A stretch of DNA of 64,000 nt. Origin: Pelotomaculum schinkii (GTDB lineage: Bacteria; Bacillota; Desulfotomaculia; Desulfotomaculales; Pelotomaculaceae). The position numbers and the translations under genes were made by a program. Shown here piece by piece: positions 37,082-48,215 of this stretch. Location of the stretch: positions 124,001-188,000 of the forward strand of contig NZ_QFGA01000003.1 of the NCBI RefSeq assembly GCF_004369205.1, written 5' to 3'. Positions within the stretch are counted from its first letter, which is position 1; each line of letters opens with the position of its first letter. Below the pieces are notes generated by a model. It ran no database searches, was not told the DNA's origin, and worked only from the letters and a program-made list of their open reading frames with translations.

Positions 37082-38086
37082 TCACTGCGCAAAAGGTAAA
37101 ACATTGCGGACTTCATTGGCCAAATGAGCAAAAGCATCCGGTGTCAGCGATTGCGCTCCGTCGCAAAGGGCTTTGCTTGGGTCATTGTGGACTTCAATCA
37201 TAAGTCCGTTCGCTCCCACAACGGTTGAAGCAAGCGCCAGCGGCTTTACCAGTGCGGAGATACCCGCCGCATGACTCGGATCGACAATGATGGGCAGGTG
37301 TGTTTTACTGCGCAGCACAGGTATCGCTGAAATATCAAGGGTGTTTCTTGTCGCGGTTTCAAAGGTGCGGATGCCTCTTTCACACAGAATTACATTTTCA
37401 TTTCCGCCGGCCATGATATATTCCGCGCTCATCAGCAGTTCTTCCAGCGTGTTTGCCAGGCCGCGCTTTAAAAGGATTGGTTTTTTAATCATGCCGAGTT
37501 CTTTAAGCAGTTCAAAGTTTTGCATGTTTCTGGCGCCGACCTGAATCACATCTACCTTTTCAAAAAGCGGCAGGTGTGAAATATTCATGATTTCCGTCAC
37601 AATGGGCAGCCCGGTCATCTCTTTTGCTTCGAGCAGCAGTTCAATTCCCTCGGCGTGCATACCTTGGAAAGAGTAAGGTGAGGTGCGAGGCTTAAAAGCG
37701 CCGCCGCGCAGCATAGATGCTCCGGATGCTTTAACGCTTTGCGCAACAGAACAAATTTGTTCACGCGACTCTACTGAGCACGGGCCTGCAATGATTTGAA
37801 AATTATCTCCGCCGATTTTGACACCGTTGACATCAACCACAGTATCATCGGTGTGAAACTTGCGGTTTGCTTTTTTATACGGCTCCAGAATCCTTTTAAC
37901 ATCCTCAACGATTTCCAGCGATTTGATCAGACCAATATCAACGACACTGGTATCACCAATCAAGCCGATGATCGTCTGGTGTTTTCCAACTGAACAATGC
38001 GTGCTGATGCCCAGGCTTTTTAGCCAGGCAACAAGAGGTTCCAGCTGCTTTTGGACCGGTTTGTTGTTCTTCAGTATGACAATCAT
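37082..38086 (-). CDS. aroF: DAHP synthase with N-terminal regulatory domain
   Basis: A 334-residue first enzyme of the shikimate pathway. An N-terminal ferredoxin/ACT-like segment (about 1-70) precedes a type I-beta barrel with IIAGPCSVESREQ, GGAFKPRTSPYSFQG, VGARNMQNFELL and PIIVDPSHAAGI. The arrangement resembles Thermotoga-type enzymes, where the N-terminal domain mediates Tyr/Phe inhibition. It is the first structural gene after the Phe/Tyr leader attenuator. Confidence 0.93.
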   Translation of the reverse strand: MIVILKNNKPVQKQLEPLVAWLKSLGISTHCSVGKHQTIIGLIGDTSVVDIGLIKSLEIVEDVKRILEPYKKANRKFHTDDTVVDVNGVKIGGDNFQIIAGPCSVESREQICSVAQSVKASGASMLRGGAFKPRTSPYSFQGMHAEGIELLLEAKEMTGLPIVTEIMNISHLPLFEKVDVIQVGARNMQNFELLKELGMIKKPILLKRGLANTLEELLMSAEYIMAGGNENVILCERGIRTFETATRNTLDISAIPVLRSKTHLPIIVDPSHAAGISALVKPLALASTVVGANGLMIEVHNDPSKALCDGAQSLTPDAFAHLANEVRNVLPFAQ

Positions 38087-38110
38087 GTTTTTTCTCTCCT
38101 TAATTTCTTA

Positions 38111-38154
38111 ATAAAAAAGGGTCCAGCGTGAATTTGCATTTCACTGCTGAACCC
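38111..38154 (-). terminator. Attenuator terminator of the aromatic operon
   Basis: On the minus strand GGGTTCAGC-A-GTGAA (38140-38154) pairs with TTCAC-GCTGGACCC (38119-38132), followed by TTTTTT. It lies between the leader peptide and aroF. Its 5' arm region TTTCACTGC on the plus strand (38139-38147) is also perfectly complementary to nine bases inside the leader reading frame (38211-38219), giving a mutually exclusive antiterminator. Confidence 0.85.
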
Positions 38155-38185
38155 TTTGGTATCAATTTAGACACTGTGCTTCGTT

Positions 38186-38293
38186 CTAAATCAAATATCG
38201 ATACCTGCTTGCAGTGAAACTCAAATTAACCTTACCCCAAAAAGAAGTAAAGTAAAAATAAAAGTATTCCGCTGCAAACAATAGCTTTGTCAT
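38186..38293 (-). CDS. Phe/Tyr-rich leader peptide of the aromatic operon
   Basis: A 35-codon ORF, MTKLLFAAEY then FYFYFTSFWG, with an unbroken run of six alternating Tyr and Phe codons at 38249-38266 and then Thr, Ser, Phe and Trp to 38237. GAGGAG lies before the ATG, and a strong promoter is just upstream. It is followed by alternative RNA hairpins and a terminator before aroF. This is the classical layout of ribosome-mediated transcription attenuation: stalling on scarce Phe/Tyr-tRNA would favour the antiterminator. The gene functions through its translation rather than as a protein. Confidence 0.85.
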   Translation of the reverse strand: MTKLLFAAEYFYFYFTSFWGKVNLSFTASRYRYLI

Positions 38294-38321
38294 TTTCAGC
38301 ACTCCTCGAATATTGTGTTTG

Positions 38322-38350
38322 ATAGTAGCATAATGAAGCGCGTTTGTCAA
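38322..38350 (-). promoter_or_regulatory. Promoter of the aromatic operon
   Basis: Minus strand TTGACA (38345-38350), 17-bp spacer, TACTAT (38322-38327), about 28 bp before the leader peptide start. Confidence 0.82.
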
Positions 38351-38577
38351 CAGAAAAGTATTTGGAAAAAAATGTTTTTCAGCTTTCTCTCCGAAGATCC
38401 CACCCGGTAAAACCATCTGACAGGGGAGGCTTTCGACGCGGCTGTTGAGGTGGTTATACGGGCGGTTTCTGCTTGGGACTTTTTCCTGGCGTTGCCGGAC
38501 ATGAAGGATTTGCACATCTTTATTAGAATCTTTATTATTATATAGAGATTACATTAAAAGATTAAGCGGAGGAATGA

Positions 38578-40746
38578 ATGGATTTATTATCCCAGCTGAA
38601 CCCTGACCAGAGAGAGGCCGTGGTTTACGGCGACGGCCCGCTTTTGGTGCTGGCCGGGGCAGGCAGCGGCAAGACCAAAGTATTGACCAGCCGGGTAGCC
38701 TACCTTCTACAGGAGATGAGGGTATCTCCCCGCCAGATTTTAGCTATCACCTTTACCAACAAGGCAGCCCAGGAGATGAAGGGCCGCGTTGCGGAACTCG
38801 CGCCGGAGGCGGCCCGCGACCTCTGGATTTGCACCTTTCATGCCGCCTGCCTGCGCATCTTAAGGCGGCAGGTCGAATTTTACGGGCGTGACCGCAATTT
38901 TGTGATCTACGACACCGATGACCAGCTGACCCTGGTAAAGGAATGCATGAAAGATCTGGCCCTGGATGATAAAAAGTTCCCGCCCAGAGCGGTAGCCGCA
39001 GTGATATCCCAGGCCAAGAACCAGCTATACAGCCCGGTCGACTTCGAGCAGCGCGCCTATGATATCTTAAGCCGTAACGCTGCGAGTGTTTATCATCGCT
39101 ACCAGGAAAAAATACGCCAGAACAACGCTGTTGATTTCGACGACCTGATATTTCTGACCGTACGGCTTTTTAGAGACTATCCGCAAGTCCTTTCCTACTA
39201 TCAGGAACGGTTCCGCCACATCCTGGTGGATGAATACCAGGATACCAACCATGCCCAATATGTCCTGGTCAACTTACTGGCTAAAACCAGCCGTAATTTG
39301 TTCGTGGTGGGCGACCCCGACCAGGGGATTTACAGCTGGCGGGGAGCTGATATTAAAAACATCATGAGTTTTGAGCGTGACTACCCCGAGGCAAAGGTAA
39401 TCAAGCTGGAGCAAAATTACCGTTCTACCTCCGCCATCCTGGATGCGGCCAACCACCTGATCCGGAACAACTCCAACCGCAAGGAAAAACGGCTCTGGAC
39501 TGCAGCCGGGCCGGGGGCCCCCCTGGTAAACTATTTTGGGGAACACGAACATGCCGAGGCTGATTTTGTGGTCAGCCGCATCATACGTTTAAAGGAACTT
39601 GAAAACCGTAAATACGGGGACTTTGCCGTCTTCTACCGTACCCATGCCCAGTCGCGTGTATTTGAAGATATCCTCGTCAGGGCGGGTATACCATATATCA
39701 TCATCGGCGGTCAGAAATTCTACGAGCGCAAGGAAATTAAGGACATCCTGGCCTACCTGAGGCTAATCCTCAATCAGTTCGACGCGATAAGCCTGGCTAG
39801 AGTTGTCAATGTGCCCAGGCGCGGCATCGGGCAGGCTTCCTTAAGCAAAATAATAGCATTTGCCGGGGAAAAGGGTATCAGTCCGGTTGAGGCTATGGCC
39901 GGCGCGGCAGGAGTAGCCGGCCTGACAGTCAAAGCCCGGGCTGCCGGCGCCGCCTTGGGAGAGTTCATCCAGCGGCTGGCGGAGGAATCGATAAACTTAA
40001 CGGTTACCGAACTGGCCCGGACCGTCATGGAAGAGACCGGTTACCGCCAGGAGCTCGTGGCCGAAGACACGGTGGAGTCCCGCACCAGGTTGGAATACCT
40101 GGATGAATTCCTCTCCGCCACCGGAGAGTTTGACCGGCTGGCTGAGGAAAAGGATTTGAGAAGTTTCCTGGAAAACATAGCCCTGGTCACGGACATGGAT
40201 AATTTGGACGAGGAAATAGACCGCGTTTCTTTGATGACGCTGCACAGCGCCAAAGGCCTGGAGTTCCCTGTGGTATTCGTGACCGGTCTGGAGGAAGGAG
40301 TGTTTCCCCACAGCCGTTCGCTCCTGGATCCCGGTGAAATGGAGGAAGAGCGCAGGCTTTGCTATGTGGGTCTAACCAGAGCCAGGGAAAGGCTTTATCT
40401 TACCCACTGCTGGAAGCGGACTTTGTACGGGGCGGAGCGGTATAACAAGCCTTCCCGCTTTCTGGAAGAGATCCCTCCTCACCTTATGGAGGGTGACGAT
40501 GCTCTGTCCGGACCCGGGAAAAGTAAATCCTCCAGGCCGGCGCCAGTAAGGGATTTCCGCGAAAGAAGTCCCCAGGCGCTGGAAGCGTTCGTGCTGGGGG
40601 ACAAAGTGAAGCACAGCAAGTGGGGCGTCGGTGTTATTGTCGGGATCCAGGGGGAGGGCGTGAATGCCGAGTTTAAAGTAGCCTTCCCGGACCAGGGTAT
40701 CAAGCTGTTGCTGGCCAAGTACGCCCCGCTTGAGCGGGCCAACTAG
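38578..40746 (+). CDS. pcrA: ATP-dependent DNA helicase PcrA/UvrD
   Basis: A 722-residue superfamily 1A 3'-5' helicase. Motif I GAGSGKTKVL (Lys32), motif Ia TFTNKAAQEM, motif II VDEYQDTN, motif III GDPDQGIYSWRGA, motif IV LEQNYRST and motif V/VI TLHSAKGLEF, YVGLTRARERL are all intact. The C-terminus has the PcrA-type Tudor-like fold (GDKVKHSKWGVGVIV). It acts in repair and in removing proteins from DNA. GGAGG precedes the ATG. ligA downstream is a common neighbour. Confidence 0.97.
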   Translation: MDLLSQLNPDQREAVVYGDGPLLVLAGAGSGKTKVLTSRVAYLLQEMRVSPRQILAITFTNKAAQEMKGRVAELAPEAARDLWICTFHAACLRILRRQVEFYGRDRNFVIYDTDDQLTLVKECMKDLALDDKKFPPRAVAAVISQAKNQLYSPVDFEQRAYDILSRNAASVYHRYQEKIRQNNAVDFDDLIFLTVRLFRDYPQVLSYYQERFRHILVDEYQDTNHAQYVLVNLLAKTSRNLFVVGDPDQGIYSWRGADIKNIMSFERDYPEAKVIKLEQNYRSTSAILDAANHLIRNNSNRKEKRLWTAAGPGAPLVNYFGEHEHAEADFVVSRIIRLKELENRKYGDFAVFYRTHAQSRVFEDILVRAGIPYIIIGGQKFYERKEIKDILAYLRLILNQFDAISLARVVNVPRRGIGQASLSKIIAFAGEKGISPVEAMAGAAGVAGLTVKARAAGAALGEFIQRLAEESINLTVTELARTVMEETGYRQELVAEDTVESRTRLEYLDEFLSATGEFDRLAEEKDLRSFLENIALVTDMDNLDEEIDRVSLMTLHSAKGLEFPVVFVTGLEEGVFPHSRSLLDPGEMEEERRLCYVGLTRARERLYLTHCWKRTLYGAERYNKPSRFLEEIPPHLMEGDDALSGPGKSKSSRPAPVRDFRERSPQALEAFVLGDKVKHSKWGVGVIVGIQGEGVNAEFKVAFPDQGIKLLLAKYAPLERAN

Positions 40747-40865
40747 GGCAACAGTAAAAGAACGGGGCTGCCAGGTGAACGCAGCCTGGCACAAAACCTG
40801 CCGGATGCGTACGAACAACACATTCGGAGTTACGGTAACCTTGGGGGGGAGGTATCTGTAGCAGA

Positions 40866-41027
40866 GTGGGAAAAATACCAGGTGTTATTTTTGGCATACT
40901 AACAATTTGCGGCGTGATCTTTGTCCTTGCTGCAGACGGACGGGCGAATGCGGGGTATGCAGTAATTCCCATGATTTTTTACCTGGCGTTTGTTACCTTG
41001 GCCCGAAACAAGCGAAAAGACAATTAA
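40866..41027 (+). CDS. Small two-helix membrane protein
   Basis: A 53-codon ORF from GTG: a hydrophobic helix (IPGVIFGILTICGVIFVLAA), a short GRAN loop, a second helix (AVIPMIFYLAFVTLA) and a basic RNKRKD tail. GGGGAGG lies 13 bases upstream, rather far but clear. No family is recognised. It sits between pcrA and amj. Confidence 0.6.
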   Translation: MGKIPGVIFGILTICGVIFVLAADGRANAGYAVIPMIFYLAFVTLARNKRKDN

Positions 41028-41141
41028 GCCTTATGGCTCAGCGTATTAAAAAGATCCTTGGCTGATAACTACGAACAGCTTATTGCGTTTCTGGTAATAC
41101 TTATATATATTACCTAAAGTTAAGCAACCTTTGGAGGCAGT

Positions 41142-42011
41142 ATGGAGCGACTCCTGGCTGTCGCTGTGTTGACGGCGATTATTCACCTGATAAATACACT
41201 GATTTATGCGGTTCGCATCTCGGGAGTACGTACCCAGCGGTTGGCCACCGCTTTTTCCCTTTTCAACGTAATCTTTCTGCTGGCCAGCACCGCCAACAGC
41301 ATTCAGGGCTTTTTATTGGCGTCCATAGTGGAAAAAGCAATCAAGACCGCCCAAACACAAGCAGGTATCTCTGTCCTTGAACAGCTGGTACATCACCCTG
41401 CCTATCAGGTCCAACTATCCGTTATTGATCACAATATCCGCCTGGTCATCGCGGCCGCGACTCTGGGTACATTAATCGGAGCGGCCTTGATTCCGGCATT
41501 CGTGAATATTTTTACCAGGGCTATCTATCTTTTTGAGGAAACAGGTTCGGTGCCGAGGATGCTGGGGATGGTCATCTTTTCTCCCCGCCGGGTCTTTGGA
41601 CTGGCCGGGGAGATGCGCCTGCCCGGGAAAAAAACTTTTAAGCTGGCGGCCGTCAGGCGCCTGGCCATTCCCAAAATGTTTCTGATCCTTAATTTCTTTG
41701 TAACCGGTATATACACTACCGGGGTCCTCTCCGCGCTCTTTGCCGGAGCGCTTTTCCCTGATTTCCGGGCAGCAGCCGCAACGCTTTCGGCAGTCGTGAA
41801 CGGTCTTGCCACTATCCTGTCGGCAACGGTGGTGGACCCCACCGCGGCGGCTATCACCGACCAGGCCTTACGTGGGGAGCGCAGCGAGGACGACGTCAAG
41901 CAAATGGCTCTCTACCTGTCCATCACCAGGCTTTTGGGCACCGGTTTCGCCCAGCTGATCTTTGTCCCGTCCGCCTACTTCATCAAATATATGGCGTCAT
42001 TGCTGGCGTAA
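41142..42011 (+). CDS. amj: Lipid II flippase, Amj family
   Basis: A 289-residue multi-spanning membrane protein matching the Amj/YdaH (DUF2837) family: N-terminal ISGVRTQRLATAFSLFN, a central basic loop with FSPRRVFGLAGEMRLPGKK, and a C-terminal VVDPTAAAITDQALRGERSEDDVK. Amj is an alternative flippase for the peptidoglycan precursor lipid II, able to replace MurJ in Bacillus subtilis. GGAGG precedes the ATG. Confidence 0.88.
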   Translation: MERLLAVAVLTAIIHLINTLIYAVRISGVRTQRLATAFSLFNVIFLLASTANSIQGFLLASIVEKAIKTAQTQAGISVLEQLVHHPAYQVQLSVIDHNIRLVIAAATLGTLIGAALIPAFVNIFTRAIYLFEETGSVPRMLGMVIFSPRRVFGLAGEMRLPGKKTFKLAAVRRLAIPKMFLILNFFVTGIYTTGVLSALFAGALFPDFRAAAATLSAVVNGLATILSATVVDPTAAAITDQALRGERSEDDVKQMALYLSITRLLGTGFAQLIFVPSAYFIKYMASLLA

Positions 42012-42118
42012 ACAGGACAATGCGCCCGGAAATAAGGGCGCACTCCATAATGAAGTTACCAAATCCCTGATAAGGGGCGCTATTATATTGCCTTGTAATC
42101 TTTTTCGATTTCAATAAC

Positions 42119-44227
<2,109 letters not shown>

Positions 44228-44239
44228 CCAATACTGCCG

Positions 44240-44276
44240 GGGCGGGCAATATCCCGCCCATTATTAATATTTTTTT
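44240..44276 (+). terminator. Terminator after ligA
   Basis: GGGCGGG (44240-44246) pairs with CCCGCCC (44253-44259), followed by an AT-rich stretch and TTTTTTT. Confidence 0.75.
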
Positions 44277-44408
44277 AATCAGATAGTCCTTGATGCTTTT
44301 ATTGATGAATAAAATTCTATAGTTTGTGTACTGGTTATGAAAATTTGGAAATTTGATTGCGCTAATTCCGGAGCCTTTTATTTGAAATCTGATTAAGGAT
44401 ATGAAAAT

Positions 44409-44762
44409 ATGAAGCAATTCTTGTTTTCAAAATTAAAAAAAATTATCTTTCGAGATTCAAAGGCTAGCGGTTACTTGGATAAGATTCAAGAATTAGAAAA
44501 TCAAATTGAACAAATTAAATTACAAATAAATGATAGAAAGATTGTAAAAATAAATAAAGTTGTTGTTGAAAAAATTGTTTGTGAAAAGATTGAAACTAAT
44601 TACAAAATTGATTCTGTCGCAGTGGAAAATCTTACGGGAACAATGAATATTGGAACCATATATCCTAGCTCGAAGCTGAAATGGAGTCTTGATAAGAAGG
44701 AAAATTCCTTGGGACATACAGAACCTGAAAAACCACCAAGGATTAATATGGTTTATGAATAA
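44409..44762 (+). CDS. Coiled-coil hypothetical protein, possibly GerPC-like
   Basis: A 117-residue protein with a coiled coil at about residues 22-42 (YLDKIQELENQIEQIKLQIN), then a beta-rich region INKVVVEKIVCEKIETNYKID and TGTMNIGTIYP. This plan resembles GerPC of spore coat permeability clusters, and the next gene is GerPA/PF-like. Codon use is much more AT-rich than in ligA. The upstream site is weak. Confidence 0.5.
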   Translation: MKQFLFSKLKKIIFRDSKASGYLDKIQELENQIEQIKLQINDRKIVKINKVVVEKIVCEKIETNYKIDSVAVENLTGTMNIGTIYPSSKLKWSLDKKENSLGHTEPEKPPRINMVYE

Positions 44763-44870
44763 AGGTATTGTTATCACCTTTTGACTTTTTAACAATATAA
44801 TATAATATGAAATTTGCTGATAGTATTAAGGTGATATGAGGTGCAATTCAATGATTAAAGGGTTGGTTCG

Positions 44871-45086
44871 ATGGCACAAATAGTAATAGGTAGTTTAAAA
44901 ATAAATTGCATTAATTCAGGTGCGGTATTAAATATTGGAGACATTATTTTTAGTTTGCCTTCCAACAAAATTAGGTTGTCGGCAAGCGGCAATTCTTTTT
45001 GCTCTGGAGACGGTGTAACTGCAATAGTCCAAAAAGAGCAGCAAAGTCTTGATAGAGTTAAAAAAACTTTATTATCAAAAAAATAA
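44871..45086 (+). CDS. GerPA/GerPF-like spore protein
   Basis: A 71-residue protein. IVIGSLKINCINSGAVLNIGDIIFSLPS followed by SASGNSFCSGDG matches the pattern of GerPA/GerPF (short beta strands, INxxSGGVVxFGD, then a GSGSFNTGD motif). These proteins influence coat permeability for germinants. The FNTGD motif is altered to FCSGD. Downstream a minus-strand relative is convergent with it. Confidence 0.6.
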   Translation: MAQIVIGSLKINCINSGAVLNIGDIIFSLPSNKIRLSASGNSFCSGDGVTAIVQKEQQSLDRVKKTLLSKK

Positions 45087-45166
45087 TATATACTACCATT
45101 ATATCACAGATAACATTACTTTGTATCAAGACGTATTTTAAAGAGCAGCTTAATTGCTTTTGAGGC

Positions 45167-45394
45167 CTAATCCACTAGATCGTCATCGAATAAATTACTA
45201 GCCGGACTAGCTAGCGAAATAGTTGGTTCATTATTGCCGATATTTATCATAAGACAAGCATCACCGGTATTAAAAGCATTATCGTCAGCATTTTGGTTTA
45301 TGGGAACTTTGTCGCGCGTTATGATAAGAGTTCCTAAATTAATTTTGCCTCCATATTGAATTACCAATTTAAAAGGACTTATTAAGAGGGGCAT
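45167..45394 (-). CDS. GerP-like small protein
   Basis: A 75-residue protein beginning MPLLISPFKLVIQYGGKINLG with NAFNTGDACLMIN, which carries the FNTGD motif of GerPA/PF proteins. ATG 45394 with TGGAGG upstream is clearly better than the upstream frame extension. Orientation opposite to the other two gerP-like genes is unusual for a gerP cluster. Confidence 0.6.
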   Translation of the reverse strand: MPLLISPFKLVIQYGGKINLGTLIITRDKVPINQNADDNAFNTGDACLMINIGNNEPTISLASPASNLFDDDLVD

Positions 45395-45540
45395 TGTTAA
45401 CCTCCAGGTGATTTCCTGCCTCTGCAAAAGCAATCTGGTTCACTATGGGATTATCGGTGGCAGTCCTTTATTGCAAAATAAATATATATTGCATTTTATG
45501 TGTAAGAAGGAGATTTTGTTACGTAAAGTATCCGCAAGAC

Positions 45541-45668
45541 CTGATGCGGGAGTTGAGAGCCTGGAAAACCGGTATCCGTCTCTGGTTACGCCCTTATTCG
45601 CCCACCCGGCGCGTCGGGGTCGCCCCAGGGAGGGCTTTTCCACTGTCCGCCACTTGGCCCGGACGTAA
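45541..45668 (+). pseudogene. Fragment of ligA 5' region
   Basis: Reads ESLENRYPSLVTPLFAHPARR...GFSTVRHLA, homologous to lig[20 protein letters not shown]...GFSTVRHLT. Nucleotide identity to 42336-42465 is high, but an extra base after CCCTTATTC shifts frames and a TAA follows. It is a decayed partial duplication 3.2 kb downstream of ligA. Confidence 0.85.
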
Positions 45669-45683
45669 GAAGAACGCCGGGGT

Positions 45684-46022
45684 TTGTATAAATTATTAAT
45701 ACACGGCGGTGATGCAGTTGGGATAATTTATTATTTTTGGTCTTTTATTAAGCCTGTCATTAAAAGAGCTAACGGTAATATATCGCTCTTGATCAGAGGC
45801 ATAGGGTTTGAAGGCAGAAGTGAAAAAGATTTACTTAGCCAGGTTGAGAGTTATTGTAATTATTTAAGAGAAAAATTGCGTAATGATGTTCAAAATGCGG
45901 CCATTATGCAAAACGCAGGGAATATTCATGGCAAATGGAATTTAGGAATATCAAATATGAATACCACTAGAAAAAACCTGGAAGCCCTTGAGACGTTTTA
46001 TGATAAAGGTAGCTTTGATTAG
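45684..46022 (+). CDS. Hypothetical protein, uncertain
   Basis: An open frame of up to 112 residues (IIYYFWSFIKPVIKRANGN..., then KDLLSQVESYCNYLREKLRND). The first part is hydrophobic and the second is a charged helix. The only start is a TTG without a good ribosome site. No family recognised; it may be a gene remnant in a rearranged AT-rich stretch. Confidence 0.3.
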   Translation: MYKLLIHGGDAVGIIYYFWSFIKPVIKRANGNISLLIRGIGFEGRSEKDLLSQVESYCNYLREKLRNDVQNAAIMQNAGNIHGKWNLGISNMNTTRKNLEALETFYDKGSFD

Positions 46023-46176
46023 CCTTGGGGAAGAGGTTGAGCCGGGTAATTTTGCTTTATTAAAAATCTGGCGGGAATGTCAAAGAGAGTCGCTGGCAGC
46101 AGCCCGGTTATATTTAAAATTATTCAGCATTGCCAGGACTTTGAAATATATGTTGGGTAATGGTATAATATTGTAG
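46000..46176 (+). CDS. Hypothetical small protein, uncertain
   Basis: A 58-residue frame from ATG 46000 (MIKVALISLGEEVEPGNFALL...), overlapping the end of the previous frame. It has helical, amphipathic character (RECQRESLAAARLYLKLF). The gatC promoter lies at its 3' end. No family recognised. Confidence 0.3.
   Translation: MIKVALISLGEEVEPGNFALLKIWRECQRESLAAARLYLKLFSIARTLKYMLGNGIIL
46141..46169 (+). promoter_or_regulatory. Promoter of gatCAB
   Basis: TTGAAA (46141-46146), exactly 17 bp, perfect TATAAT (46164-46169), about 80 bp before gatC. Confidence 0.8.
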
Positions 46177-46247
46177 GTTTTTGTGTGATTATCTTGATAA
46201 CAGCGGGATCCTGTCCGTATCCCGACAAATAGAGAGTAGGTGATATT

Positions 46248-46529
46248 TTGATCACGAAAGAGGACGTCGACCATGTTGCTCTCCTGGGCCGTCTGGAATT
46301 GACCGAGGAAGAAAGGGAGATGTACACCAGGCAGCTTAACGATATCCTGGGACATTTCCAGGCACTGGAACGCCTTAACACCGAAGATGTCCAGCCCACT
46401 GCCCACGTTTTACCGCTTAAAAATGTTTACCGTGAGGACTGGGTGGGGCAGCACCTTTCCCGTGAAGAGGTCCTGGCCAACGGCCCCGACGTAGAGGAAA
46501 ACTGCTTCAAGGTTCCTAAAATTGTATAG
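46248..46529 (+). CDS. gatC: Asp/Glu-tRNA(Asn/Gln) amidotransferase subunit C
   Basis: A 93-residue GatC with the typical [16 protein letters not shown] start and [18 protein letters not shown] belt region that clasps GatA. The GatCAB complex amidates misacylated Glu-tRNA(Gln) or Asp-tRNA(Asn). TTG start with AGGTGA before it. First gene of the operon. Confidence 0.95.
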   Translation: MITKEDVDHVALLGRLELTEEEREMYTRQLNDILGHFQALERLNTEDVQPTAHVLPLKNVYREDWVGQHLSREEVLANGPDVEENCFKVPKIV

Positions 46530-46573
46530 ACGATTGGTTTATTGATAACCCATCATCAGGGAGGCGATTTGCG

Positions 46574-48031
46574 TTGCAGCTTTTCCGGCTGACGGCCCAT
46601 GAACTGCACGATCTTCTAGTAAAAAAGGAAATATCGGCGGAGGAATTAAACCTTGCCGTTTTTACCCGGGTTGAAGCGGTGGATGACAGGGTTAAGGCCT
46701 ACGTTACCATGACCAAAGAGAGGGCCCTTGAGCAGGCCCGCTCGGTGGACAGGCAGATTAAAAACGGAGATAAAATCTCACCGCTGGCCGGGATCCCGGT
46801 AGCGATTAAGGACAACATGTGCATAGACGGGGTCCGGACCACGGCCTGCTCAAAAATACTGGCTAATTTCGTCCCTCCTTACAGCGCCACAGTGGTCAAA
46901 AGGCTGGATGGGGCCGGAGCGACCATGCTGGGCAAAACCAACTGTGATGAATTTGCCATGGGATCTTCCACAGAAAACTCGGCCTTCTTTGTAACCCGCA
47001 ATCCCTGGGATACTGAACGGGTGCCCGGCGGCTCCAGCGGGGGGTCCGCCGCGGTCATTGCAGCCGGTGAGGCTATCTGTTCCCTGGGTTCCGACACGGG
47101 CGGCTCCATCCGCCTGCCGGCTTCCTTCTGCGGAGTGGTTGGGCTAAAGCCGACTTACGGAGCTGTTTCCCGTTATGGATTAATTGCCTTTGCCTCTTCA
47201 CTTGACCAGATTGGTCCTTTCACCAGGGATGTGACCGACTGCGCAGCGATGCTGAATGTCATTTGTGGACATGATCCTCTTGATTCAACCTCGGCCAGTT
47301 ATAATATGCCGGATTACACCGGCTTTCTGAAAAATGACGTGCGTGGCCTAAAGGTTGGAGTTCCCCGGGAATACATGGCCGAAGGCATTAACCCAGGGGT
47401 ACGGGAAGTAATCGAAGAGGCGCTGGCCCGTCTGGAAACACTCGGCGCGCATGTTGAATACACCACCCTGCCGCATACCGAATACGCCCTTTCTACTTAC
47501 TACCTGATTGCGCCGGCTGAGGCCAGCTCGAACCTGGCCCGTTATGACGGAGTACGTTACGGTTACCGGGCGGAAAACGCCGACGATGTCATCGACATGT
47601 TCATGAAAACACGCAGCGAAGGCTTTGGCTCCGAGGTCAAAAGGCGGATTATGCTGGGGACTTACGCCCTTTCCGCCGGTTATTACGATGCTTACTACCT
47701 GAAGGCTCTGCGGGTACGCACCCTGATTAAGCAGGATTTTGACCGGGCCTTTGAAAAATACGACCTGCTGGTTTCGCCGGTTTGTCCTACAACAGCTTTC
47801 CGGATTGGGGAAAAAACGGACGACCCGCTTGAGATGTACCTGTCCGATGTCTGCACTATTTCGATTAACCTGGCCGGGATCCCGGGCATGTCCATCCCTT
47901 GCGGGTTTGCGCAGGGGATGCCGGTCGGGCTCCAGCTTATGGGCCGGCACTTTGACGAGGGAACGCTGCTGCGGGCAGCCTACACCTTCGAGCAAAATAC
48001 CGACTACCATAAAGCGTTTCCCGAACTTTAG
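46574..48031 (+). CDS. gatA: Asp/Glu-tRNA(Asn/Gln) amidotransferase subunit A
   Basis: A 485-residue amidase-signature enzyme that releases ammonia from glutamine. The Lys-Ser-Ser triad is Lys79 (VAIKDN), Ser154 (GGSSGGSAA) and Ser178 (TGGSIRLP). TTG start after GGGAGG. It is 44 bp after gatC; a 360-bp gap with a hairpin element separates it from gatB. Confidence 0.96.
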   Translation: MQLFRLTAHELHDLLVKKEISAEELNLAVFTRVEAVDDRVKAYVTMTKERALEQARSVDRQIKNGDKISPLAGIPVAIKDNMCIDGVRTTACSKILANFVPPYSATVVKRLDGAGATMLGKTNCDEFAMGSSTENSAFFVTRNPWDTERVPGGSSGGSAAVIAAGEAICSLGSDTGGSIRLPASFCGVVGLKPTYGAVSRYGLIAFASSLDQIGPFTRDVTDCAAMLNVICGHDPLDSTSASYNMPDYTGFLKNDVRGLKVGVPREYMAEGINPGVREVIEEALARLETLGAHVEYTTLPHTEYALSTYYLIAPAEASSNLARYDGVRYGYRAENADDVIDMFMKTRSEGFGSEVKRRIMLGTYALSAGYYDAYYLKALRVRTLIKQDFDRAFEKYDLLVSPVCPTTAFRIGEKTDDPLEMYLSDVCTISINLAGIPGMSIPCGFAQGMPVGLQLMGRHFDEGTLLRAAYTFEQNTDYHKAFPEL

Positions 48032-48215
48032 GCAGTTATTTTAATCCCCTTTTTTGCTAGAGATGTCCAAAGATATAGTACACGCCGCAGCCGTGGTATC
48101 AGTAGAGAATTAAAACTTAGCAATGTGGATGCGATTTCAATTGCACAAGGCAATGGGGAGTGTCAATGGAGAGACATATGTCTTGTCATTTGCCTCACCT
48201 GTCTCAAAAATTTTG

